In this document: one piece after another, positions 1-7,000 of the stretch
Layout: each line of letters opens with the position of its first letter
Position numbering within the stretch: the stretch's first letter is position 1
Source: a virus
IMG/VR virus record: IMGVR_UViG_3300017971_000149
Span: 1-37,845 of that record
Reading direction: 5' to 3' (one strand)
Length of the DNA: 37,845 nucleotides
The notes under the pieces: model-generated
Database searches by the model: none
Told to the model about the DNA's origin: nothing
What the model saw: only the letters and a program-made list of their open reading frames with translations
Program-made: the position numbers and the translations under genes

Positions 1-123
1 GGAGCTGGTGTTTATTCTTCAGCAGATGCCGCACCAGTGGGCTGAAGGCACAGCGATTATTCCTCATGTTCACTGGCAGAAAACAACGAGTGCGGCTGGC
101 GATGTTTTGTGGCGCTTACGGTA
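1..123. repeat. Terminal direct repeat, left copy (circular contig overlap)
   Basis: The first 123 bases are identical to the last 123 bases (37723-37845). The reading frame of the gene at the right edge continues without a break into the left edge, so this is best read as the overlap of a circular assembly. It may reflect a circularly permuted or terminally redundant phage chromosome. A true short terminal repeat is less likely because the repeat lies inside a coding sequence and its length is typical of an assembler overlap. Confidence 0.9.
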
Positions 124-436
124 CAAGCACGCGCCCATTGGTGAAGTGATGGATGCTGCATGGAGTTCAGCGATCGATGTAACTGAGCCTGTTGCCGGCA
201 CACCGGATACCGATACGGCTGACTATCACATGATCTCATCGTTCGGTGAGCTGGACATGACAGGCTACACCATTAGCCATTGCATCCTGTACGAACTGTC
301 GCGTGTTGGTGGTGATGCTTCGGATACCTACGGTGCTGATGCCCGCTTGCTGGAATTTGATAGCCATATACAGGTTGATAGTCAGGGCAGTATTCAAGAG
401 TTCACCAAACAAGAATGGCCGTATGATCTCTTATGA
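1..436 (+). CDS. Conserved phage virion-type protein, 3' part of gene starting at 37544
   Basis: This is the C-terminal 144 residues of a 204-residue protein whose start (ATG at 37544) is at the other end of the window; base 2 begins the first complete codon. The segment is rich in beta-prone and aromatic residues, with motifs such as QMPHQWAEG and IPHVHWQK that I associate with hypothetical proteins found near tail and lysis genes of podoviruses. There is no signal peptide or enzyme motif. The stop (TGA 434-436) overlaps the next start in an ATGA junction, so the two are translationally coupled. A structural or tail-associated role is inferred from position only; the true function is unknown. 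Confidence 0.75.
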   Translation, partial: ELVFILQQMPHQWAEGTAIIPHVHWQKTTSAAGDVLWRLRYKHAPIGEVMDAAWSSAIDVTEPVAGTPDTDTADYHMISSFGELDMTGYTISHCILYELSRVGGDASDTYGADARLLEFDSHIQVDSQGSIQEFTKQEWPYDLL

Positions 437-729
437 TTGAGCAGCTTCCTAAAATTGCTGCCGCTGTTGCCGCTGTCGGAAGTATTGGCGGCGGTGCAGT
501 TGCGCTCGACAAGATGCACGTTGCTTCAGCAGACTTCGAGAAGTACATCGAACAACAGCAGATTGCCGATGAGCGCGAATACGTTCGGGAACTCAAGGGT
601 GATATTCGTGATGTGAAGTCTGCCCTTTTGAATCACCCCGGCGATGAGTTTTTGATGGACGAGCTCGCTGAACTTCTTGATGAGCTTTGCGAGCTACGTC
701 CTGATGATCGACTGTGTGAGGATGAGTAG
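433..729 (+). CDS. Small membrane-anchored coiled-coil protein
   Basis: This 98-residue protein starts four bases inside the previous gene (ATGA overlap). Residues about 7-26 form an Ala/Gly-rich hydrophobic segment (IAAAVAAVGSIGGGAVAL) that could span the inner membrane. The rest is strongly charged and helical (about 33-98), with an acidic C-terminus. It is the last gene of the rightward late transcript. Its size and shape resemble accessory lysis or holin-associated proteins, but no family is recognised. Its stop codon TAG (727-729) directly abuts the stop of the convergent gene at 730. Confidence 0.7.
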   Translation: MIEQLPKIAAAVAAVGSIGGGAVALDKMHVASADFEKYIEQQQIADEREYVRELKGDIRDVKSALLNHPGDEFLMDELAELLDELCELRPDDRLCEDE

Positions 730-1410
730 CTACTTCTCGCCGTAGGCTTTCTGTTCGCAGCGTTCTAGCGATTCCTCACACACTTCCTTATGTGATTGTC
801 TGAACTCGGCCAGGTCTTCCGCGGCCTCGAGGCGTCGCTCTAGATCCTCGATTGTTGCGAGTGCGCTGTTCATGCCGACTGCTTTCTTATGGCATTCCAG
901 CTTGGCCTCGTCGTTAGTCATGCCGTCGAGCTTGAACGTGCGGTACAGGTTTTTGTTCTGACATTTCCAGAACCAACCCAGTTCTCGTTCGCCGGCAGCA
1001 AAAGCATCGTCGGCTGCTTGTTCGTAGTCGCAAGCCTTGGATCGCCAAGGAAACCCGACTGCACCGGACTCACCGTTCTTACCAAAGGCAAGGCCGAAGA
1101 CCCGGACGCAGGATTCCGTGTTGTTGTTCGGAACCAGCACGACGTTGCTGCTGTTGTTCTCGACACGATCCCCTTCGACGTTGAGGCTATTGCCCTCGTT
1201 ACTTGAGTTGGCTGCTGCTTCGGATGCTGAGTTGGATGCGGCCTCGGATGCGGCGTCAGCATGGGATTCACTGGCGGCTGTGGCCTTGGCCTCAGCCTCG
1301 GCTTCCGGGTTCTTTTTGTACCCGGTAGCGTTGGCATCGTAGACCACGACCATAGCGGCCAGTCCAAAAAACAGGGCTGCAAGCAACCCGTACTTGGTTG
1401 ATTTCGTCAT
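730..1410 (-). CDS. Exported Cys-containing, Ala/Ser-rich phage protein
   Basis: This 226-residue protein starts at the ATG at 1410, preceded by GAGGA at a spacing of about 7; the open frame upstream lacks such a site. It has an N-terminal signal or anchor (about residues 5-28, basic then GLLAALFFGLAAMVVV), then a low-complexity Ala/Glu/Ser stretch (about 36-75). A conserved-looking domain follows with six cysteines (in SCVRVFG, SKACDYEQ, WKCQNK, LECHKK and two near the C-terminus) and a helical C-terminal tail. Similar exported proteins are common near lysis genes of phages, where their role is unknown. It is the last gene of the leftward operon, 10 bases after the ParB-like gene. Envelope location is inferred from the signal. 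Confidence 0.75.
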   Translation of the reverse strand: MTKSTKYGLLAALFFGLAAMVVVYDANATGYKKNPEAEAEAKATAASESHADAASEAASNSASEAAANSSNEGNSLNVEGDRVENNSSNVVLVPNNNTESCVRVFGLAFGKNGESGAVGFPWRSKACDYEQAADDAFAAGERELGWFWKCQNKNLYRTFKLDGMTNDEAKLECHKKAVGMNSALATIEDLERRLEAAEDLAEFRQSHKEVCEESLERCEQKAYGEK

Positions 1411-1420
1411 GTAATTTTCC

Positions 1421-2980
1421 TCAGAAGATGAGCCATTCAGGGCGCCAGTCACTCGGCACCTTCTCTTTCAGGATAGCGCGGATCACCTTGGCCGTCGCGT
1501 TTACATCGATCGATACACCTGTTTCCTTGGCGATGGCAATCAGTGTCTTCTTGTTGGTAATGCCATTCCAAAAAGCGTCGTCGGCCTCCCATGTGCTGAC
1601 CTCATTCAGCCCGAGTGCACGGCCCAGCTCGTCCGTGTTCTCCACATTCTCACAGGCCCAGTTGTAGGCTACCGTGAGGATGATCCAGTCGCGGATCTGC
1701 GCTGGCTTGTACTCGTCCAGCTTCTCGGCCAGTGCCGGGAACTTGACGTCCCAGGTCCAGCCATCCTTGACGCCAAGGCACTCGAGCATTTCCGTGTACC
1801 GATCATGGATGTTGATGAACGCATCGCTGCTGTGCAGGCTGTCATTGTAAGCGTCGCTCAGGTTCTTGCCGCCCGGGCGGAACTGGATGTTGTCAGCTTG
1901 CTTGAGTAGCAGCATCAGTGTGCCGGTCAGTCCGGTGGTGGCGTCGGCCATGACCATGTACTGCTGAACTGCGGCGTGGCGTGTCTCGGCCATGAAGTCA
2001 TCGAACGCCTTGCTGGTGGCTGGCTTCTCGATCTTCTTGCCTTGTTCCTCCGGGTTCGTCGCCTCCGGCGCCTTACCCGCCGACTTCTTGCGGGCGTATC
2101 CCTTGTGGAACTCGACGTTGCCTGTGCGCTCGCTGACCGTGTAGATGACTTGACCGCCGTCCTTCTTGGCTACCTTGTCGTAGGCGTACTGTTGGAAGTA
2201 ATCGACTTGCTGAACCTTCCAGCCTAGTTCTTCCAGCTTGGCTATCTCGGCATTAATGGCCTCGGTCTGGAGCTCCCAGAACTGGTCGCCATCGGTGAGG
2301 TATTCCTCATCGTCCTCTGCGAACAGGTCACGGATCTTTCCGCCCGTGTACTTCTCGAGGTCGAAGATCGCTGCGCTGGCCGGGTACTTACCTTTCTCGT
2401 ATAGCCAGTCATTGATCTGCCAGTCGTTCGGGCGATCATCTTTCTTCAGCTTGTTATAGCGGGCGACGTTTTTGCCGGATGCCACGGCGAGTGCGCGCAG
2501 GGTGCGATCCCCGATGTCGCCTTTTTCAGCGTCGTCGAGAATTTTTTTCGGCAAAGTTCCGATGGCCAGGGTACGTTGCACGCTCTCGGGTGTGAGGCTG
2601 AACTGCTCTGCGATCTGGTCAACTGACACGCCGGACTTGAACAACTGGGCGAATGCTTTGAACAGCTCGATCTCACCCATTGGCGCGCGGTCATAGTTCT
2701 CGGACAGTGACAGCGCCACCCTCTCGGAATTGGTTAATGCCGAGACATCGAGACAGCGTACCTCGTCAACACCTGCGGCGATTGCACCTGCCACCCTGAG
2801 CTGGCCGGCGATGATCTCGTACTTGCCGTCACCATTCAGTGCAACAGTAGGCGGGTTGATGATGCCTCGATGCTTGATCGAGTTGGCCATCTGAGCGATG
2901 TCCTCTTTCGTGTGTTGTGCCCGCACATTGCTGACTGATTTTTTCAGCAGGTCTGTGCTTACCATGATTTCATTTGTCAT
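1421..2980 (-). CDS. ParB/RepB/Spo0J-family DNA-binding protein
   Basis: This is a 519-residue protein starting at ATG 2980 behind AGAGGAAC. The N-terminal ParB-like domain (about 5-100) includes a segment at 54-66 (YEIIAGQLRVAGA) aligned with the ParB nucleotide-binding box, and LSENYDRAPMGEIEL (92-106). A helix-turn-helix lies at about 119-144 (SVDQIAEQFSLT...). The long C-terminal half (about 180-519) is helical and of unknown function, as in large plasmid ParB-like proteins. Family members bind DNA sites and load on DNA for partition or gene control. The GERR arginine motif of CTP-binding ParBs is replaced by AGQLR, so CTPase activity is doubtful. There is no ParA gene in the genome. A consensus parS is present at 18463-18478. 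Repressor, partition or replication roles are all possible. Confidence 0.85.
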   Translation of the reverse strand: MTNEIMVSTDLLKKSVSNVRAQHTKEDIAQMANSIKHRGIINPPTVALNGDGKYEIIAGQLRVAGAIAAGVDEVRCLDVSALTNSERVALSLSENYDRAPMGEIELFKAFAQLFKSGVSVDQIAEQFSLTPESVQRTLAIGTLPKKILDDAEKGDIGDRTLRALAVASGKNVARYNKLKKDDRPNDWQINDWLYEKGKYPASAAIFDLEKYTGGKIRDLFAEDDEEYLTDGDQFWELQTEAINAEIAKLEELGWKVQQVDYFQQYAYDKVAKKDGGQVIYTVSERTGNVEFHKGYARKKSAGKAPEATNPEEQGKKIEKPATSKAFDDFMAETRHAAVQQYMVMADATTGLTGTLMLLLKQADNIQFRPGGKNLSDAYNDSLHSSDAFINIHDRYTEMLECLGVKDGWTWDVKFPALAEKLDEYKPAQIRDWIILTVAYNWACENVENTDELGRALGLNEVSTWEADDAFWNGITNKKTLIAIAKETGVSIDVNATAKVIRAILKEKVPSDWRPEWLIF

Positions 2981-3007
2981 GTTTGTTCCTCTTGGTTTCA
3001 GATATAA

Positions 3008-3100
3008 CGAAGCCCCGACGACACCTGTCACCGCGCTGTTCAATTACTAGGGATTTGTAGTCCTGTTCGTGTACTGAGCTACGTGGCCGCCGGGGCTCCG
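3008..3100 (-). other. Long-stem RNA/DNA inverted repeat upstream of the ParB-like gene
   Basis: Arms 3008-3022 and 3086-3100 can pair over 15 base pairs, with three G-U pairs on the leftward transcript, closing a 63-base loop. It fills most of the 148-base gap between the zinc protein gene and the ParB-like start. The loop on the minus strand contains GTAGCTCAGTA and GGACTACAAATCCC, which look like tRNA D-arm and anticodon-arm pieces, but no complete cloverleaf can be drawn. No T-run follows, so it is not a simple terminator. It could be a structured leader, a processing site or a degenerate tRNA. Confidence 0.55.
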
Positions 3101-3128
3101 AGCCTATCGGGAAGCTATCCCCGATTCT

Positions 3129-3308
3129 TTAATCCCTTGGTCTAGGGAATTTCAGATTGATACTGTCGCATACAGCACAGTACGCTTCTGGGTTTTCGTC
3201 GTAGGCATCGAGTGTTCTGTACTGGACGCAGCCGCCTGCATACTGCTGACCGCAATCCAGACAGATTGCTTCGATGTCCTCAGAAGGGGATGTCGTCATC
3301 AAAGTCAT
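3129..3308 (-). CDS. Small zinc-binding (CxxC) protein
   Basis: A 59-residue protein with two cysteine pairs (CLDCG near residue 18 and CAVC near 46), a further cysteine between them, and a Pro/Arg-rich end, suggesting a zinc ribbon. The start is taken as ATG 3308, which follows GGGGAG at a spacing of 5; upstream GTG and downstream ATG codons are alternatives. It overlaps the 3' end of the SSB gene by about 29 bases, consistent with coupled translation in the leftward recombination operon. Function unknown; it could regulate or assist its recombination neighbours. Confidence 0.65.
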   Translation of the reverse strand: MTLMTTSPSEDIEAICLDCGQQYAGGCVQYRTLDAYDENPEAYCAVCDSINLKFPRPRD

Positions 3309-3771
3309 CGTCACTCCCCGGCTCTCTGTTTACGGCGCGGCTCGCGGCTTGGCCGCCCTGTACCGGCCCGCCGCTGCCGCTGTACCTACTTCGTTCAGCG
3401 CCCGGTGTTTCGTTGACGTCCCACCCCTTGCCTTTCTCAATGACGAACAGCTCGCCCTTGATCTGGGGGATGATGACCTCGGTGATGTAATGGGTCTGTC
3501 CGTCTTTGTCGTAGGTGCGAGTCTTGAGCTCGCCCTCGAGGTAGACGCGCGTACCCTTTTGTAGCCATGACCGGGCTACGTCGACAAGGAACTTATTGAA
3601 CACTACGACGTTATGCCAGGCTGTGTCTTCCCTCCGTTCGCCGCTGCTTTTGTCTTTCCATTTTCTGGTGGTTGCAACCGAGAACTTGCATAGCTCATCC
3701 CCTGATTGCATGGCGTGGAATGATGGGTCTTTTCCAAGGTGGCCCATCAGACAGACTTTGTTGAGATCCAC
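3280..3771 (-). CDS. ssb: Single-stranded DNA-binding protein
   Basis: This 163-residue protein coats single-stranded DNA during replication and recombination. The N-terminal OB-fold (about 1-110) shows the family features NKVCLMGHLGKDP, a KFSVATTR-type strand, TAWHNVVVFNK and GTRVYLEGELKTR. A Gly/Ser/Arg-rich linker follows, and the protein ends with the acidic tip DDDIPF that recruits host partners such as exonuclease I, RecO and PriA. The start is GTG 3771, six bases after GGGAG; it overlaps the preceding TAA by its position (TAAGTG). With the annealing protein and exonuclease it forms a recombination module. It is the most clearly assigned early gene. Confidence 0.95.
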   Translation of the reverse strand: MDLNKVCLMGHLGKDPSFHAMQSGDELCKFSVATTRKWKDKSSGERREDTAWHNVVVFNKFLVDVARSWLQKGTRVYLEGELKTRTYDKDGQTHYITEVIIPQIKGELFVIEKGKGWDVNETPGAERSRYSGSGGPVQGGQAASRAVNREPGSDDDFDDDIPF

Positions 3772-4509
3772 TTACTTCTCCCTTTTCTTCGGCTTGCCCT
3801 CGGTCAGCTCGGTCTTCTTCTTCAAGACCCACGAACGCATTTGCGTGGCGGTGGCAACGGGCAGGCCTGCCATCCACAGCTGGTGATTCTGCAAGACCGC
3901 ATCCATATCTTCGGGTGTCTTGCACTTTTCGATAGCGGCGATGAACTTCTTGCGGTCCTGCTCGTAGGCCATCTGCTTCGCTGATTTCTCGGCATCCTTC
4001 TCGCCTTTGAGTTCCTGCACGTACTTGTTGTCGTCGAACATGCCAAGGAATACATCGGCGTTGAAGCCAAGATGACTGAGGCATTTGGTCAGGCCATCCG
4101 TCGAGGCTTTCTTGTAAGCGTCCGTGTCAGGCACAGCTTTGAGTGAACCATCCTTGTTGCTGCCAACCAGCACCGCAGCGCCGCGGATCGGGCCGTAGGT
4201 ATTGCGATCGCCGTAGCCCTTGATGCCTTCCCATTCCTGCACGTTGCGCCACCAGAATGTGACGTCGCAGTACGCAATGATCTTGCCGTCTTGCAGATGG
4301 ATCTCGCCGTACTGATTGTCGTAGCCCCAACCGACGCCGATGGGTCCGAATGTCTGCGTGGCCTGCAACACTTGGTAGTGTGCGTCGATGGCTGTGAACT
4401 TGCGGCCGAAGCTGACTTGCTTGGTGTGATCGGGATCGGTCTTGGCCACCTTGTCCCAGATCTTCATCTTGTTGTCTTGCTCGATTGCTTTGTCTTTGGT
4501 TTTACTCAT
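3772..4509 (-). CDS. Single-strand annealing recombinase (Rad52/Erf-like)
   Basis: This 245-residue protein starts at ATG 4509 in an ATGA overlap with the upstream gene; an AAGGGG sequence lies upstream. Its core (about 15-125) has the pattern DKVAKTDPDHTKQVSFG, FTAIDAHYQVLQATQTFGPIG and a GWGY turn, then WWRNVQEW, GAAVLVGS and DAYKKASTDGLTKCLSHLG. This is characteristic of phage single-strand annealing proteins of the Rad52/Erf/RecT supergroup. The C-terminal third (about 165-245) is helical and basic, ending in a Lys-rich tail. It probably pairs resected ends made by the exonuclease at 4832-5425 on SSB-coated DNA, generating concatemers or repairing breaks. The exact subfamily is uncertain. 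Confidence 0.8.
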   Translation of the reverse strand: MSKTKDKAIEQDNKMKIWDKVAKTDPDHTKQVSFGRKFTAIDAHYQVLQATQTFGPIGVGWGYDNQYGEIHLQDGKIIAYCDVTFWWRNVQEWEGIKGYGDRNTYGPIRGAAVLVGSNKDGSLKAVPDTDAYKKASTDGLTKCLSHLGFNADVFLGMFDDNKYVQELKGEKDAEKSAKQMAYEQDRKKFIAAIEKCKTPEDMDAVLQNHQLWMAGLPVATATQMRSWVLKKKTELTEGKPKKREK

Positions 4510-4835
4510 TTGAACAGATCCCCTTGTTGGTGTTTCTTGCTGAGTCGATAGATGCACTCGGGCCGGCCATAGATACCGTCCCTGATGCGCTCGGTTTTCA
4601 CGAGGTCGCCCTCGTTGTAAAGATTGGTGACTGCCCTCCGTACTGAGGTGAGTGGTGTCTTGTTGAAGATTGCTGACGATTCACGGAAGCACTGGCGCCA
4701 CACCTCGCTGGCGGTGTACTGCTGCGGGAATCGTGCGAGGAAGAATCGAAGTACCTGTTCCTCCTGACTGGCAGCTTTCTCGGCGTACTCGGTGAGCTGC
4801 TTGCCCACCACATGAGTCGTGTTGAAATACGTCAT
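4506..4835 (-). CDS. Winged-helix-like DNA-binding protein in recombination operon
   Basis: A 109-residue protein whose start (ATG 4835) overlaps the exonuclease stop in an ATGA junction. The segment at about 22-100 has helix-rich spacing (EEQVLRFFLARFP, TASEVWRQCF, PLTSVRRAVTNLYNEGDLV) followed by a probable wing containing RPECIYRL. This pattern suits a winged helix that controls expression or binds DNA during recombination. It is coupled at both ends, between exonuclease and annealing protein. A long upstream extension in the same frame lies entirely within the exonuclease gene and has no ribosome site, so it is excluded. Confidence 0.65.
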   Translation of the reverse strand: MTYFNTTHVVGKQLTEYAEKAASQEEQVLRFFLARFPQQYTASEVWRQCFRESSAIFNKTPLTSVRRAVTNLYNEGDLVKTERIRDGIYGRPECIYRLSKKHQQGDLFK

Positions 4836-5425
4836 TTTGTCCAGCCCTTTCGCTTGCCTTGATACTCCGGTGGCCTGATGCCTCGCTCGAGCATGAACAT
4901 GAAAGTCTCCTCCATTTCTTGCAGTTCCAGATCGAAGGGCTCGTCGTACTCCACCCTGGTCCACTCGTACTTGGTGTTCAGGTAGATCACCGAAAAGATT
5001 GCATACGGGGACTTGGTGACTCTCATGGCGTGCATGAGCTGGGGCCGGTACTTGTCGAGCAGGTTGTGGGGTTTCCACATCATGTTGACTGCTTTGGCCT
5101 CGAAGGGGATGAAGAACTCATCACGATCGATTGATAGGTTGTCGTCCTCGGCTTGTTGCAGCAGTCCGTCAGGCAGGTAGGTACACCACGGTTTGTCGGC
5201 CAGTCGCAGCGGATCGTTCTGCCAATCATCGCGCACCAGCATGTCCCTGCCCGTGTCCTCCATGAACAGCTCTCTGTTCAACGGTTCCAGAGCGTGACCT
5301 ATTGCGGCCGGCAGGGGGTAACTGGGGGCGTCTGGTGAGGTTTTTCGATCAAAGAGCTCGGCCCATTGGCCTGCCCAAATGTGAACGGCGTCTGATGCAC
5401 CGATCGATTTGCTTCTGTCATACAT
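4832..5425 (-). CDS. YqaJ/lambda-type 5'-3' exonuclease
   Basis: A 197-residue nuclease of the PD-(D/E)XK fold that would resect double-stranded ends for the annealing protein. Family signatures are present: SIGASDAVHIWAGQ (7-20), GHALEP with E47, the metal-binding D86 in LPDGLL, E109-x-K111 in FEAKAV, and the helix YRPQLMHAM with Q129. The start is ATG 5425 behind GAGGACT; earlier starts would run into the divergent promoter. It is the first gene of the leftward operon that continues through the annealing protein, SSB and ParB-like genes. At just under 200 residues it is slightly shorter than lambda Exo (226). The assignment is firm by motif and neighbourhood. Confidence 0.88.
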   Translation of the reverse strand: MYDRSKSIGASDAVHIWAGQWAELFDRKTSPDAPSYPLPAAIGHALEPLNRELFMEDTGRDMLVRDDWQNDPLRLADKPWCTYLPDGLLQQAEDDNLSIDRDEFFIPFEAKAVNMMWKPHNLLDKYRPQLMHAMRVTKSPYAIFSVIYLNTKYEWTRVEYDEPFDLELQEMEETFMFMLERGIRPPEYQGKRKGWTK

Positions 5426-5464
5426 TTTTGAGTCCTCGCTGAGTCCGTCAGGGACTATTGTACT

Positions 5465-5489
5465 ACGGTATGCTTCCGGGTGATACCGT
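5465..5489. promoter_or_regulatory. Palindromic operator in divergent control region
   Basis: ACGGTAT (5465-5471) and ATACCGT (5483-5489) are perfect 7-bp inverted arms with an 11-base spacer, in the middle of the 98-base gap between the leftward exonuclease gene and the rightward HTH gene. On the minus strand TACAAT nearby is a plausible -10 box, but I see no good -35. A dimeric regulator, possibly the AlpA-like protein encoded next door, could bind here. The leftward leader also holds AGTCC/GGACT pairs that could sequester the exonuclease Shine-Dalgarno. Confidence 0.5.
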
Positions 5490-5523
5490 GTTACCCTTTG
5501 TGCTGTTAATAACTTGTGGATAT

Positions 5524-5718
5524 ATGATGACGAGCGCACTATTGAACGACACGTTGACCACGGTTGAGGCAGCCAGGCACATTGGATTCAGTGTTGCGAC
5601 GTTGAAACGCTGGCGACAGCAGGGGATTGGCCCAAAGTATCTCCGGCTTGGTCCGCGGATCATCCGTTACCGCCAAACAGACTTGGATCATTGGCTGCTC
5701 GAGGCCCGTCATGGCTAA
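5524..5718 (+). CDS. AlpA/excisionase-like helix-turn-helix protein
   Basis: A 64-residue protein with a MerR/AlpA-type helix-turn-helix: TTVEAARHIGFSVATLKRWRQQGIGP (helices at about residues 12-32), then the basic wing LRLGPRIIRYR and the capping DLDHWL motif. Such proteins bind DNA as regulators of phage or element genes, or as excisionases. The start is one of two adjacent ATGs (5524 or 5527); upstream residues in frame fall inside the promoter region. It overlaps the nuclease gene by 8 bases. No integrase is present, so a regulatory role is more likely than excision. Confidence 0.8.
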   Translation: MMTSALLNDTLTTVEAARHIGFSVATLKRWRQQGIGPKYLRLGPRIIRYRQTDLDHWLLEARHG

Positions 5719-6013
5719 GCGGTTCTTTGCAAAGCAGCACAATACGGACGCGAACCAGCCGGAGATTGTTCAGGCACTCAGCGAGATTGATTGCCGATGT
5801 TACGAGATGGAAAGGCCAGTCGATCTGCTGATCGAAGACACGGTGACAAAAAGCTGGTTCGTATTGGAAGTGAAAAATCCGAAGGGAATGAATCGATTAA
5901 CTGGAGAGCAGGAAAAATTTTTTGAAAAGACGACAGCGCCCGCCGGCATCGTTCGCTCGGGGGATGAGGCAGTACGATTCGCTCACGCCTTAAGGCGCCA
6001 GTCGTCGGAGTAG
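5711..6013 (+). CDS. VRR-NUC-like small PD-(D/E)XK nuclease
   Basis: A 100-residue protein with the arrangement typical of stand-alone VRR-NUC or Holliday-junction-type phage nucleases: an early acid in QPEIVQAL (E18), PVDLLIED with D38, the core LEVKNPKG with E53 and K55, and a downstream T-x-E-Q helix (TGEQEKFF). These would coordinate Mg2+ for DNA cleavage. The start ATG 5711 lies 8 bases inside the AlpA-like gene. The 3' end overlaps tail-to-tail with the leftward gene at 5983-6177 by 31 bases. Possible roles are resolving recombination intermediates or trimming DNA before packaging; the substrate is not known. Confidence 0.75.
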   Translation: MAKRFFAKQHNTDANQPEIVQALSEIDCRCYEMERPVDLLIEDTVTKSWFVLEVKNPKGMNRLTGEQEKFFEKTTAPAGIVRSGDEAVRFAHALRRQSSE

Positions 6014-6177
6014 AAAATGAAATGCACTTTGCCCTTTCGAGAAGGGGGCTCATCACAATGGATAATGAACTGGCTACTCAGAAGTACCTGTACGGTTCCT
6101 TCGAACTGGACGTTGAAGGTTGGCTCGAGGAAGGTGATTTTGTCACCGACCTCTGGCTTTCTCTGCTGTGCGGCCAT
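5983..6177 (-). CDS. Small beta-rich hypothetical protein
   Basis: A 64-residue protein of alternating hydrophobic and polar residues (GDKITFLEP, FEGTVQVLLSSQFIIHCD, KVHFIFYSDDW), suggesting a small beta-barrel of SH3 or Tudor type. The start is coupled to the DUF932 stop in a TGATG junction, and the end overlaps the convergent nuclease gene by 31 bases. It is the last gene of the leftward 9638-5983 operon. No family is recognised. Confidence 0.6.
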   Translation of the reverse strand: MAAQQRKPEVGDKITFLEPTFNVQFEGTVQVLLSSQFIIHCDEPPSRKGKVHFIFYSDDWRLKA

Positions 6178-6983
6178 CAGTTCAGGGTTACTTCCTCGGC
6201 TGTCGATTCGATGATAGCTGCTTCGTGACTGTCAAATCCAGACAGGTCCACGTCACAGAAATCGTCCAGAAGCAGATGAAGGTCTATGGTCTTCTTCGGC
6301 AACTGAATGAGCTGGTTTGTACTGGCTGGCCCAAGTGCCGCAGTACAAGCATTGAAGTAGCGCCACACACTTTTGTCACCATGATCTGCGGACGGGTTGC
6401 TCCACTCCTCATGTACTTTACCGATCCGCTTGAGATTGATGATGCCCTGGCGGTACGTCTCCATGATGAGATGGTCAGCCGTGAAGTCGTCAAGGGGTGC
6501 TTCCCGATACTCAGCGAACCGTACATCTTGGCGCTTACGCATCACTCGAATCTTGCTGATTGCCCCTTGGAAAATCTCAGGAAGCTCATCCCAAATGTTC
6601 GGCGTGTGCTTGCGCCCTACGACAATATCCCCAGAGAAGGAAAGATTGTCGCAGACGAACACCTTGGCACCTATCGCCAGCGATGCGCTGAACATTTTGT
6701 CATGTGAGTTTCTGAGCGCACACATCGTACCGTGGCCGGCGTCGGGATCTTCATCCTCATGTAGCAGTCGCATCAGGCTGAAGTAGTGTGCGCCTTCTCG
6801 ATTGAGATAATGGCGGGTGTCTTGCAGATCATAGCCTTGGTTCCGCAGGCCATCGGCGGCCAGCTCGAAGAACTGGTGGTGTGGGATCGGTAGATGCGTG
6901 TCCGTTGGTGGCGGTGTTTGCATCGTTACGATCTGTGGATACGGTACGGGTTCCGCACCGCAATGCATCATAAGTCCTCGCAT
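6177..6983 (-). CDS. DUF932 / phage-plasmid-like protein
   Basis: A 268-residue protein starting at ATG 6983 behind AGAGGA; the in-frame upstream extension overlaps the neighbouring gene and has no ribosome site. The central region (about 85-120: ALRNSHDKMFSASLAIG followed by KVFVCDNLSFSG) matches the DUF932/TIGR03299 family of plasmids and phages. The N-terminus is Pro-rich and the C-terminus helical, with an acidic stretch near the end. Members often sit in plasmid leading regions with RadC, SSB and antirestriction genes, as here with a RadC-type gene 2 kb upstream. The biochemical role of the family is unsettled. Confidence 0.82.
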   Translation of the reverse strand: MRGLMMHCGAEPVPYPQIVTMQTPPPTDTHLPIPHHQFFELAADGLRNQGYDLQDTRHYLNREGAHYFSLMRLLHEDEDPDAGHGTMCALRNSHDKMFSASLAIGAKVFVCDNLSFSGDIVVGRKHTPNIWDELPEIFQGAISKIRVMRKRQDVRFAEYREAPLDDFTADHLIMETYRQGIINLKRIGKVHEEWSNPSADHGDKSVWRYFNACTAALGPASTNQLIQLPKKTIDLHLLLDDFCDVDLSGFDSHEAAIIESTAEEVTLN

Positions 6984-7000
6984 TTGCTTGGTCCTCTTAG

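Noticed and set aside
3008-3100. tRNA gene upstream of the ParB-like gene
   Set aside because: D-arm-like and anticodon-like pieces are present but the D stem and T arm cannot be formed and the closing stem is 15 rather than 7 pairs.
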